Source: Chrysoporthe austroafricana
Taxonomy: Eukaryota > Ascomycota > Sordariomycetes > Diaporthales > Cryphonectriaceae
Assembly: GCA_001051155.2 (NCBI GenBank)
Contig: JYIP02000002.1
Location: 4,631,315-4,695,314, forward strand
Reading direction: 5' to 3'
DNA length: 64,000 bases
Position numbers and translations under genes: made by a program. The notes under the pieces were generated by a model, which did no database searches, had not been told where the DNA came from, and was given only the letters and a program-made list of their open reading frames with translations. Shown here piece by piece: positions 1 to 10,688 of this stretch. Numbering within the stretch: position 1 is the first letter of the stretch; every line of letters starts with the position of its first letter.

Positions 1-561
1 TCCACGGATGGCCATACGATGCAGTCTGTTGTGGCTGCGACGATCGGTTACGAATGCGCTGTTCCTCTTCGAGCAAGCGTATGCAGACAAGCTGTGTTCC
101 GTTAAGAAAACCCTGGTTTACCCAGTATTGCGTGATGCTGAGACAGTCTCATCGCTAATCAATCATTCTCGACACTCGATTTCCAGGTGCCAGTCTGCCG
201 GAATGCAAGAATCCAAAGTCAAGATGACAGTGTCCTTGAAGAAAACAGAGATGACAGACAAAGGCTTTCGACGACTCTTGGTACGGATTGCACCGCAGCG
301 ATGATGTCGAGGGCCACAATTTCCCAATATCTCGATTCTGTCTCTCCACCCGCAGACCCCGCAATCGCGATGAACTAAGTAACATGCCACGCTCAGATGG
401 TGGTAACGCAACCTTCCAGACCCCAGAAGGATCTGGTATGGGAGACCGTGAGTGGCTTGAGGGAGTGCAGGGGGGCTCGTCAGGTGTGGCGAGTGAGGGC
501 TTGCGTTGTGCATGAAAGGTCTTACTTATCGGCGAATCAATACCGTTGCGAGGCCACTTCC

Positions 562-648
562 GACGTCACTGGCGCATGTCAGCGGTATCATTTCAGGACC
601 CTCGCCCACACGATGCTACTTACGTCACTGTCAAGAGGAGGCTATAAT
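562..648 (+). promoter_or_regulatory. Promoter with two CRE-like sites and a TATA-like box
   Basis: Two copies of ACGTCACTG lie at 563-571 and 622-630, each containing an ACGTCA core typical of bZIP (ATF/CREB-type) sites. A TATAAT-like box follows at 643-648, about 115 bp upstream of the start codon of the LEA-like gene. Sites and spacing are read from the sequence; binding by a stress bZIP such as AtfA/Sko1 is inferred from the motif and from the type of downstream gene. Confidence 0.45.
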
Positions 649-764
649 ATCCAGTATCCTCAGCCACAGACGAAAGTCAGTGTTCAGTTCAGATCAGACC
701 TTTGGGATATCATCCAGCCTTTCTGAGTCGAAGCAAATTTTGCACAAGAAAGGTGTCTTGAAAG

Positions 765-2451
765 ATGGCGGATATGAGTGCTCTTGAACGGGAGATTGAA
801 CTCCTAGAGAAGAAGAATGCGCTCCTTGAGAGAAATCGCAAGCTAGAGAGTAAGCCTACTTCCTCAAGGCAACTTTGGATTTTGCTCTGTTCCGAGATTA
901 ACATAGACTGTTCCTAGGGGCCGCAAAGAAGCGGGCTGACTGGTTCAAGGCCCAGGCTGAGGAGGCAGCCAAGAACACGACATCCAAGGTGCCGGCCGCC
1001 GCCGAAGACGCTGTGAAGAAGACTGCGTCGCGTAAGCCAGCGACAAATGACGCTGTCAAGAAGACACAAGAAGTCAAGCAGTCCACGCTAAAAAACATTC
1101 CTCCTAAACCCCCGACTACTAGTAGTGTCAAGGATTGGGCCGAGACCTCGGCTGTCGCTAAGAAGCCTGCTCCTGCGCCTGCTACCGCAAAGAATGTGAT
1201 GCAGGAAGCTACAGCCAATGCAAATCCGGATGGGGCCCAGATCAAGAAGAAGAAGAAGAAGAGAAGACCCGCTCCCACTTATGGCATGGCAGCCACGCTT
1301 GCTCGTGGCGAGGAGATCCCTGGCCTCACGGACAGGAAGCCTGCGGTGCCCAAGGCTCCGGCGTCTGCCCCTGCCAAGCCTCAGGTACCCAAGGGCAAGG
1401 CTGATATGCCCAGGCCGGAGGAGATCGAGCGGTTTCCCGAGCCACCGCCGACGCCTCAGGTTAGTGCCAAAAAGCCGGCCGCGGAGAAGAAGGAGAAGAA
1501 GGAGAAGACCTATCACCCCGATGCGAAGAGATCGACAAAGGAGATCATGGCGGAGCGTGCTCTCGAGGAAGAGAAGAAGAACTTGGAGAAGCGACAGCAG
1601 CAGCGTGCTCAGGCTGCTGGGCAGGTAGCTGGACAAGCTGGTCGACAGACTGGTGGAAAGGCTGGTGGACCCGTCGGCGGAGCCCTTGATGGAGTCAACA
1701 ATGTTAGCCAAGGCGCTCTTAACACAGTCGGAGCAGTTGGCTCAGGCTTGCCGGTTGCTGGAAAAGCAGTCTCTGGTGCCACTCAAGGTCTGGGCAATAC
1801 CCTGGGCAACACGACCCGCGGCCTTGGAGACACGACTGGTGCATTGGGCCGCGGAGATCTCGGCGGTACGCTCGGCGGTGTTGGAGGAACGGTCGGTGGC
1901 CTCGGAAAGGGACTGGTGAGTTTGTCTTCTGTTGTATATTACGTTTACTTGTGCTGACTCTTTTCGCTAGGGTGATACTGTTGGTGGTACTGTTGGCGGC
2001 TTAGGCGACTCGGTAGGAGGGCCAGTCGGGGTAAGATTGGTGGTGTTTTCCATTGCGTAGATCAAGGCTGCTGACTTGGCTCACAGGGAATTGTTGGCGG
2101 TGCCGGTCGTGGTCTCGGCAATGCCGTGGGCGGGATCACTGGCGGCCTCGGCAAGGGTGTGGGCAAGGTGGGCCAGGGAGATCTTCTCGGCGGTGTTGGA
2201 GATGTTGTGGGCGGCGTGACCGATGTAAGTGTTTCTCAGTGATATTGTCCCGTCTTCTTCTCTAATAGATTTCTGATTTTCTACAGGGTGTTGGCGGCCT
2301 ACTTGGAGGCATCCTGGGAGGAGGCAAGGAAGGCGGAGGCCTTCTGGGCCTCGGTGGTGGTGGTGGTGGTGATAAGAAGGGTAAAGGCGGTGGCGGCTTG
2401 CTTGGTGGAGGAGGTGGCGGTGGCCTGCTCGGTGGAGGAGGTCTACTCTGA
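765..2451 (+). CDS. Glycine-rich LEA-like protein, five exons
   Basis: CDS join(765..849, 918..1915, 1971..2030, 2087..2224, 2287..2451), 481 aa, all junctions phase-consistent with GT..AG introns of 55-68 nt. The N-terminus (about residues 4-27) is a short charged coiled coil rich in Glu, Leu and Lys. A basic Ala/Pro/Lys-rich disordered region follows, with a KKKKKKR tract near residue 115 and a charged helix near 230-260. From about residue 262 to the end the protein is a string of GLGxT, GGxxGG and VGGLG repeats, ending in nearly pure glycine. This architecture matches fungal proteins annotated as LEA-domain or glycine-rich hypothetical proteins, which are hydrophilic and thought to act in desiccation or stress tolerance. 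No signal peptide or membrane segment is seen. The CRE-like sites upstream fit stress control. The family assignment is by composition and repeat type, not by a catalytic motif. Confidence 0.7.
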
Positions 2452-5090
2452 GGGTTTTGCCTGCCGAGCAAGAACCCATATGAAACTTCGAACCAGTCAG
2501 CAGAAGAGAGAAAACTGCGTGTGGTGCCTTACTTTCATTAGCACATCCATCCATCTTGAATATCTTCCACCAGCGTCCACATCCTCCCCTCTAGTGACAT
2601 GATCACGGCCAACATGGTATCCATCTGGCCATACATAGAAGATCGTATGCGCCTATAATGCCTTGAAACTACTTCAGTGAGTCCATCTCAGTAGATTGAA
2701 CAAGGACACAATTCTATGTCAGTTGCGCATGAATGTGAAGGCTCTCCAAGCGCTGGAGGCCTATCTTGAGCTGGCGGTTGGCGATGCCTTTGTTGAGCAA
2801 TTCCTTCAAATTACTCCGGAAGTGACTGAGGGTGGCGGAATTCGTGCTAACAGGTTTGAAACCAGCACACTGGTGACTAGTAACTTGCTTCAAGCATTAG
2901 CTACTAGAGTGAGGGGGTATAGGCGGAAATTAACCTCTCTGAAGAGGCTGGTTTTCACTCTCTCCTTGAAGAATGTCTACAAATTTCCAAAATTGAAGGA
3001 GGTGGTCTAAAGCACAGAATCATCAGAGATATTACAAGCTTCATAGCGATTAGAGCTAATCAGACTGATCGGTTTGACCGTTGAGACAGACGAAGACAGT
3101 CAGAGGAACGCTGCAGACCAGGATGTGGGTGCGAGGAACAAACGAGAGGACACTAAACAGGCACAGGATCGGAAAAGATAGCAGCTATTGTTCGGAACTC
3201 ATTCCTATATAAAGCCATGAAATAACTAGGCGTATGGGAAAAGATGGACTTTAAGAGGGGGAATTGTACGCGTAGGGCCCCAACTTGCAAAGTGCAAAAG
3301 CTATTAAACGATATTTGCTCGAATATAATTTCGTGGACCTGACTTGGAAGGTTAAAATCTTCAGAAGTCCTAGTAGCCGTCATAATTCATCAATATTTAC
3401 TACGGTCTCAACGATTTAGTTTCGGATTTTAGAATTACAAATTTGGTTACTTGAATTGTTAAGGACACTGAAACTACAGATAATATTGCCTCGGTCAAGA
3501 AACTCAGCGTTCAGTAAAATGAGTACAGCTATTCTCTCTACTAAAGATTTCTGATTGTGAATTGAGATTCAAAATATGAACTATAGCCTCAAGTAGTTCA
3601 CGCTGATCGCACTGCTATTTTACGATATGTTTCTGCATCTTTTTGATAGACTCAAACCTCTATTTCGTCCAACGTAGGACCGCCATCTTCCTAGACTAAT
3701 CAGGTAGCCTCCTAAAAGTCGTGCTTCCGAGTTCACTTCCTTTATAGAAATTAGGGAAACTCTTCTGAGAAGGATATTCCTAACCGAAATGAGCCGGTGT
3801 CCACCTTACTATGGGGCTGTTATGGCTGCGGCTGAAGACAGGACCATACTGTAGATTGATGCATCTTGACTGATCTCCTCGACTTCATCGATTAAGTCTC
3901 GGTACTTGTGGAGATTCCTCGAGCGACTTATGGGTTTCTCAAGTCGTTATAAGTGCTGACAGTCTACTTTATGTGTTGTTCGATTTCTATCTTAGCTTTA
4001 GCAGGAGTACTAATACTTAGCAACGCCTGTTCGAACCCCTCATACGGAGAATCTAGAGCTACATTTAGCGAAAACATTGTCCATTCATAGTAGAGTTAAT
4101 ATTTCAAGGCGAATTTTAAATCTGAGCTCGTAACAAACTCTATATCGTGTATTTGTCGATGACATACGAGGAATTTTGCGACTACTTATCCACAATTACC
4201 GGGGCACGGTGCAGCGAGGTATTGACTGATAGCAAACTTGGGATGCAAGCATAGACCGACGAAGATAGCAAGCCATGTGGCGATTGCAATCAGCAATGAG
4301 ACTTGGGCGCCAAGTGGCTCTTCCCGCGACAACTCGAAATATATAGCCCAGTTCTGGAATTTGCCATCGTCCTTCGAGTCTTCGTTGAATTCCTCCAACA
4401 GGCCCGTAGACTGAATGCAAGGGCTATGCTAGACACTAGCGCAGGGGAACTACCCCGTGGTCGCCTTAGCTTGAGCAATTGCGGTATGAGGCTCCATAGT
4501 GACCGGGATGATTTGTCGGTGATTTCCTAGACTCCATATTAGGATCTAGCTGGCGCCGAAGCCGCCCGCATCTAGTACTCATTGGCCTCCAGCGGCTTCT
4601 TGTGCACTGACGGGGCCGTACATAGTCTGGTTTCAACAAAGACTTGCTCTTGTCATGACATACCGAGGCAAGGTAGATGACAGCTGAAAACTCTTGTTCT
4701 GGGACGCCACTACACCGCTGCAATGATCAGGTTGGTGAACAGTGAACACCCGGAAGCAGATCATTGCAGCCTGCAATACCAGAGAATGACGATTTAGATG
4801 GATGCAGAAGTTGGGATAATACTGGGAAAGCAGTTTTGAGAAGTGAACGATATCCATCAGGCCAATGCTCAGGACGTTCGTTCCGCATCTTGACGGGCAT
4901 CAAGCACCCAGGGCAGGAATAATGCCCGGTTACCTATGAGCAATCTGAACGGTATGTATGTCGTCGTGCAGACACTTGTGGCCGTCCTGCACCAGTGTCT
5001 ACAACTGGTGATCCGTTGGAGCTCCTCCTGTGTTGACATTTTGTCAAGGATCCTATCACCTTGTCACACCCCGTCAGCTCCGACACGAAG
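2452..5090. other. Gene-poor stretch, partly AT-rich
   Basis: No gene is supported here. An open frame at 2696-3010 (104 aa, Leu/Val-rich) starts plausibly but shows no known motif and no splice extension. From about 3000 to 4200 the DNA is AT-rich with many stops in all frames, as expected for a decayed insertion or long-neutral DNA. No terminal repeats or target duplications are visible by eye. The last few hundred bases before 5091 are the likely promoter of the RGS-LOV gene. Confidence 0.4.
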
Positions 5091-7133
5091 ATGACATCCA
5101 GAGCGACCGGCAGTTGCGATACTGCTCTGACTCCACCCCAAAGTGGAAGACGTGGCGGGCCGGACAAGCCCTCTGAGATCGTCTCAGAATGCCCGGATTG
5201 GGACGGATCAGTTGCCCCCATATTACCATCTCCACCTTCCGGTCCATTGATCAAGCAGAGAAAACAACACGAAGGGCTTGGTCGACGCTGGAAGGGCAAG
5301 GCCTTAGAATTGCAAGACTCGGCACTCAGACAATACACCGACTACGATGCCCGCGGTATGCCCCAGAGTGCCCTCATATCACCCAGGTCGTGGGCTATCA
5401 ACACCTTTGGAAAGGTAGACGTTCAGGCAAGTCTCGACCGACTCGAAGATGACGCACTTCCATCCCTCCCAATTCTCGATGTGTTTTCTGTCAAGACCTT
5501 CAAGGCCGTCTTGCAGGATCCAACCGCAGTGACGCGCCTCCGTGCATTTGCTGAGTATCGTGGTCGTGCGGATGATATCGACTTCCTCCTGCAGATTGGA
5601 GAGTATAATCACGTCCTGTCTCTCGTGGGCCCAATCGTATGGGGCATATCCCTGAAGTTCACCGGCGTAGCTGCGTCGACTCCAGTGAGACTTCCGATGG
5701 CGGTTGGAAAAAGCCTTAATACGGAGATGCATGAGGCATCAAGCTCACTGCTTCCCAGCTTAGGGAATCTGTTTGAAGACGCCGGGGCATTTGTTGAACA
5801 GAGTCTAGCGCAGGATATCTACCCCGATTTTCTGAAGCTGCAACTGTCACTCAACCTACAGACGGTCGGACGGGGCTACTCGCCTAATCAAGTTTCTCCT
5901 GGGTTTGGAGAAGCCTTCTGCCTGACTGACCCCAACAAAGACGACAACCCGATGATTTTTGCTTCTGACGGCCTTACCGATGTCACTGGGTATAGCACTG
6001 GAGAGATCATATCTAAGAACTGTCGCATGTTTCAGGGGCCCAGGACGAGTAGCAGCGGTATTGATCGTATCCGCCATGCACTTTCGACGCAGGACGAGTT
6101 CACCGATCTTGTCTTGAATTACACCAAAGACGGAAGAATGTATTGGAACTTACTCTTCATAGCTAGACTAGTCAGTCTGGATGGAGAGCTTCGTTACTAC
6201 CTTGGAGGCCAAATCGATGTCACCGGAATGCTCGAGCGGCAAGAGGACGTCACGCACTTCCTGGGTGTTAGTCCGCCTCTGTCATGGGGTCCGCCATCGC
6301 AGACGCAGAAGCCCAAAGATCAACAAGACCTTCGAGTGTCATGGAGAAATGGCACCAAAGAAAGACACCAAGACCGCGAGCGCGACGACAAAGCCAGATA
6401 CCCACCGAATGCATCACGCAACAAACTTCTTAAGAGCTTCCGGCGGCGACATCATCAGACTAGCTCTTCGGGCACAGAGAGCAGCATCGATTTTCCCGCC
6501 TCCGAACCCTCCTCGCCGATGGAGGCACGCAAATCGATTTCCTTCTCGACACCATCACAGTCACTACACCAGATTGTCGTGTCTCCATACTCAAGGTTCT
6601 TGGTGCTAAGGTATATCAAGTCACCAAGTCTCATCGCTGTACGCGACAAGAAGAAGAGCCGGGTCCAATTGCCGTTGATATTCTGCTCTGCCTCTGCCTT
6701 GCAGAGCCTCGGTATCGGCAGTCACGACCTTGTCAATGTCCTCGATTCAGACATATTTGAGGTCCTATCCGGAAAGGCTGGGTCAAACTCTATAACCAAA
6801 TCATTCAAAACCACCATTCAGGCGAGTCTGGCAGAGGGCAGAGCAGTGAAGCTGGATATCAGTCTTGGTAATAATGGCAAGCAGAACAGACCCAGAGGGC
6901 TTTCGTTGACAAGGAAACTCGGTGGGACAGATTCAAACGGTGTGAGCATCAAGAGCGAAATACGCTCAAATGAAGGCCGCTCGCTGCGTAAGAGCCTCAG
7001 TCTGGAGAGGCTTGTTCCGATGGCCAGCAGCTCGGGATCCACCGCGAATTTCGTGAGTTACTGGACGCCGCTGAAGGATGATCTGGGAGCTACTCAATGG
7101 GTCGTTGTTATTCTTGTGCCGGAGGTTGCTTGA
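5091..7133 (+). CDS. RGS-LOV blue-light photoreceptor
   Basis: Intronless, 680 aa from the first ATG at 5091. An RGS domain (about residues 120-265) starts around LPILDVFSVKTF and ends in IYPDFLKLQLSL; the family stimulates GTP hydrolysis by Galpha. A complete LOV/PAS domain follows (about 273-390). The flavin-adduct cysteine is Cys311 in SKNCRMFQG. The flavin-contacting Asn residues lie in NYTKDGRMYWN and the light-responsive Gln in YYLGGQIDVT. All photocycle residues are therefore present. A linker at about 443-456 carries a polybasic amphipathic stretch (RNKLLKSFRRRHH). A C-terminal PAS-like or unknown domain (about 490-590) closes the protein. The order RGS, LOV, polybasic helix, C-terminal domain is that of the Botrytis RGS-LOV protein BcLOV4, in which blue light drives membrane recruitment. 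Function here is inferred from that architecture. An upstream in-frame TTG was rejected as start. Confidence 0.9.
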   Translation: MTSRATGSCDTALTPPQSGRRGGPDKPSEIVSECPDWDGSVAPILPSPPSGPLIKQRKQHEGLGRRWKGKALELQDSALRQYTDYDARGMPQSALISPRSWAINTFGKVDVQASLDRLEDDALPSLPILDVFSVKTFKAVLQDPTAVTRLRAFAEYRGRADDIDFLLQIGEYNHVLSLVGPIVWGISLKFTGVAASTPVRLPMAVGKSLNTEMHEASSSLLPSLGNLFEDAGAFVEQSLAQDIYPDFLKLQLSLNLQTVGRGYSPNQVSPGFGEAFCLTDPNKDDNPMIFASDGLTDVTGYSTGEIISKNCRMFQGPRTSSSGIDRIRHALSTQDEFTDLVLNYTKDGRMYWNLLFIARLVSLDGELRYYLGGQIDVTGMLERQEDVTHFLGVSPPLSWGPPSQTQKPKDQQDLRVSWRNGTKERHQDRERDDKARYPPNASRNKLLKSFRRRHHQTSSSGTESSIDFPASEPSSPMEARKSISFSTPSQSLHQIVVSPYSRFLVLRYIKSPSLIAVRDKKKSRVQLPLIFCSASALQSLGIGSHDLVNVLDSDIFEVLSGKAGSNSITKSFKTTIQASLAEGRAVKLDISLGNNGKQNRPRGLSLTRKLGGTDSNGVSIKSEIRSNEGRSLRKSLSLERLVPMASSSGSTANFVSYWTPLKDDLGATQWVVVILVPEVA

Positions 7134-9538
7134 TATTTGGAGTTGTTTGGAGGTCCATCCATCTATTTCATTGCAAAGAGCGTTGGCGACTCACTAGCCC
7201 AAGGTCTACACTTGAACAATACTAACAAATTCATCATGCGAGCTTATTCACTGAGAGTCAAGTGAAACCCACCATCCCATGATTGGGCTGTCCAAGGGCG
7301 TTCGGCGCCCGGGGATTATGGCGATCTGCATTCAGGCACCACGAGGTAATTACCTAGGTAGGCATTCCTCAATATTATGAAGATCTGAAAGTGCGTCGTC
7401 GGTGGCCATTCTAAAGCAACATTTTGACTGTCTAAGTACTATTTCATCGCCCCTCTCCTTGGATCAGACTAGTTGGAGCATTGAATATAGTTGTCTATCA
7501 TTGCTGGACAATTAAATTGAGAAATGCTACAAAGTCAGCAGACAGAGGATGGATGCGATGTTCCACTTGTATGATTATTGGGCCATTCTCTATCTTGACA
7601 TTGAGTTTTGTTGCCTCCGGACCTAAATACTCCGAATAACACAGATCTTAGATGCAGAATGAGCCAAACTATTACGAATTTGTTCACTAAAGATTACGCA
7701 TGAGCGGTCTGCGTGCATTTGGCATGTTGAAATGATGTCGCAACATCTAGCGCATAACGAAGTGCAACGGAACCTGTCTTCTGACATCACTTACGGACTA
7801 AGCTTGATCATCCAAAGAGCCGTCCCAGTAGTCAAATTGAGAGTCTACAAGGAATAGTAGGCCCGGTCACGAGATGCATCACTCCCGACGTGAGTGGCGT
7901 TGCAGTGAGACCTGACGCTGTACGGCGCCCGAAAACAGCCTCGAGAGGCGTCACCACAGAGGAAGGTCGATCCAATTTGCAGCCTCACGCAGTCCATAGA
8001 GCATGCCCTACTCGTCATGCCCTGTGTGGAGAGCCTTGTAGATGTCTAGGTATCGTTGGAACTTGTCCGTAGTCAATGGCCAAAAAGCGGCTCGCTTTGA
8101 GCATCGGGGGTCTCAAGTCCGGTTACATCAAGGCAAAGCAGCAAGTCAGATTTCAAGTACTCTGTGCCTGGCAGGGTGGCTTTCGATGGGACGGATTAAG
8201 AGGCACCTGTAAGACCTCATGTTCCGTAATTCCGAGTGGTGCACAAATGCGCTAGTTCAGGAAATCGCCGGGGTGAGAAATGCGCAGCGGGAGGAAATAC
8301 GCAGCCGCGTTAAGCGTATCAGAACACGGTGCGGAAATTGGGCGGTTTTCGGCTTAACCAATGACCATACGAAGCTCTGCTTAGTCATAATCATCACAGA
8401 GTTCTGACGTCGAGGACACGTTTGTGCTCAAACTGCAGGCCGTCCAGCGCGATGGATATGATATACCTTTGGGTGTGCAATGCCCCCTCCCAAATTCTTG
8501 AGGCTCTGCTGCCATGACTTCTGTTTTGGGAAATTTAGGTAAATGGAAATATCTCGTCGGTTGAATAAGTGCTAACCTTGCGTCTGTGGAAGTAGCGAAA
8601 CCCCGCGTATCACCAGATTCGCGGACTGCAGTCTGTTGAGAGCTCACGATCTCAAGCAAGAGAATTCGCGTGAAGCCGCATCTCGACTTTTGTCACGATG
8701 CAGCTTGTGCGAGATTGATTAGCATACATTCAGCATGACCTTGTCATATATCTGCAGCAAACAGGCCATAGGCTACACGAGGCAGCCGAGACTTCGTGGC
8801 AGCTCTGTTATTATACCGAGTGAGGTGACCGGGCCTTATTTGGGCCAGAAATTTTGGAGACAACAGAACAAAATCTCTGAGACGTGTGCTAGATGTCAAG
8901 GTCAGTCCATTCAGCTGGGCTATGTTCATCTTTGACAATGGTGTTTTGAGAAGCCCTTGTGACCAGCAAAATCGAACCATCTGGAACCCACATGATTCTA
9001 TGAATTTACAGGCTGAACGCAGGAATTTTCCGAAATGATACTCCTTTGTACGTCATAGCGGTTTTCGAACGTCCATGGATCCTCGGATGCTCGACGTGAT
9101 ACTCAGGGGGGGCTGTCTGGCTTGCTGGCACCTCATTCCTGGGTTGCTGGGAAACAGACAATCATTAATTGATATTCGAAGTTGGTCATGAATGGATTAC
9201 AGAAGGATCAGATGTGCGCCCTCATCATCCTTGGGATCTCCGAACCCCGTCGGCTTCTCCCTCTTATCCTAGTCAACGCGAAACACGAAACGAAATCTAC
9301 ACCATCACCCAAGTGCAGCAACCGATCTACCTTTTAGCAGTCTCAACAATAGCATCGTCCCCGGATCTCATGAAGCCAGTGGATGGCCCCGCATCTGACG
9401 ATTGTTCGACCTCTCGATGAAGAACCTGGAAGCCCTGAGGTGTTGAAACTGACTGCCGGGCAAGTCGGCCGTCAAAGATAGCATCGACTGCTCATCCGGC
9501 TAGTCTCCACTTGCAGCTTTACTGATCATCGTCGACAT
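7134..9538. other. Intergenic, no gene seen
   Basis: About 2.4 kb with only short open frames lacking codon bias, motifs or plausible splice joins. A perfect 10-bp palindrome TACCTAGGTA lies at 7351-7360, a motif form that recurs in other gaps of this window. Otherwise nothing recognisable. Confidence 0.4.
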
Positions 9539-10688
9539 TCATTGACCGGATACTGGCTCGCCTGAACTCTCTGCGTATTCGACGAGGTCATCATCCTCAA
9601 GCTCCATCAGTCTCACAGCTGGCAGCACCCCGACCCACGACCCTGCCTCAACCACAGTTTCCGTTCGAGACTGAAGACTGCTGTGATCCAGGTGGCCGTC
9701 GAGCTGCCCTTCGGTCTGATTGACAGCCGTGCAGCTGCGGAGTACTTGCCACTGAAGCCTAACCTCTGCGGATGATTGCTCTGTCACGGGCGCCATCGTA
9801 TCGCCTGCGGTCGCACCCACAGTTTCGCGGTCCACCATCTCGACCAGGTCGTTTGTTTCGCCATCAAGAAGTTCTAGGCGTAGTCGCCGGCATCCGACTG
9901 CGTCACGACCCCACTGCCAGATGGCCATAAGCTTAGCCGTCACTCCCTGCGGGACGCCAAACATCGCAAGCATGAGGACGAGGGCCCCGGCCACAACGCC
10001 CGAGACAATGAGGCTCTGGACTTCAGGGCTGAATTTGGCACCGGGTGTCGAGATCTAGTTGACGTCAGCATCGTTATTCGTTACGCAATCCGTTGTGGGT
10101 ACAGAAACGTACGACTGGAGCAGCATTGGCTGGACCCATGACCATCGGAAAGCACAGAACCGCGCGTGTCCACCTACCCATCCCTGTCTTGATCGGTCGT
10201 CGTCTATGAATGCTTGCCAGCCAAGCTTTGAGGCCTGCTGTAACCCATGCCGATGATATGGCAAGCGCCCTTCGAATATATTTTGCGGTGTTCTCCAGAC
10301 GCAACCACAGATTTTCGGACGGCGCCCAGCGCTGCACTTTTTGATCGACGACCATCGTGGTTGGCGCCCTTATGATGGCGAATACGATCAGGATGAAGAC
10401 AATCCCGGGGATCATACCGAGGGCGATTGCGACGTCTGTAAGCCATGGTGGGAAGGGGGTAATGGCGAGGTGGGTCACAATCGAAATGGCGGACATCACC
10501 TGGAACAGTAGGTGTTCCGTCACGGTACTGATCAAGTTGTCGAGTAATTGGGACATCACGAGAAGTTGGAGAAAGAACGAAAGGCTCAGGATGTTGAGGA
10601 ATGTGCGATTGGTCATGACGGTCTGCACGACGCTCAGAAATCCGGCGAGATGCGCTTTCGACTTTCGGAATGCTGTGGAATATACCAT
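9539..10688 (-). CDS. Multi-pass membrane protein, unknown function
   Basis: CDS complement(join(9539..10054, 10113..10688)), 363 aa. The intron (10055-10112, 58 nt) has a GTACGT donor, a CTGAC branch sequence and a CTAG acceptor, and keeps phase 0. I do not recognise the family. Exon 1 encodes hydrophobic segments at roughly residues 25-75 (two helices), 85-115 (GMIPGIVFILIVFAI) and near 180-190. Exon 2 opens with another strong segment (SGVVAGALVLMLAMFG). The C-terminal 130 residues are soluble and acidic. There is no cleavable signal peptide and no transporter signature. The start ATG at 10688 is followed immediately by a conserved-looking basic stretch. A lineage-restricted fungal membrane protein is the safest reading. 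Confidence 0.6.

Noticed and set aside
1088..1711. 207-codon open frame on the minus strand across the LEA-like gene
   Set aside because: Shadow of the glycine/alanine/lysine-rich codons of the real gene; Leu/Ser/Arg-repetitive with no domain.
2696..3010. 104-codon open frame with an even composition
   Set aside because: No motif, no splice partner, isolated in AT-rich DNA; kept only as a note in the gap entry.
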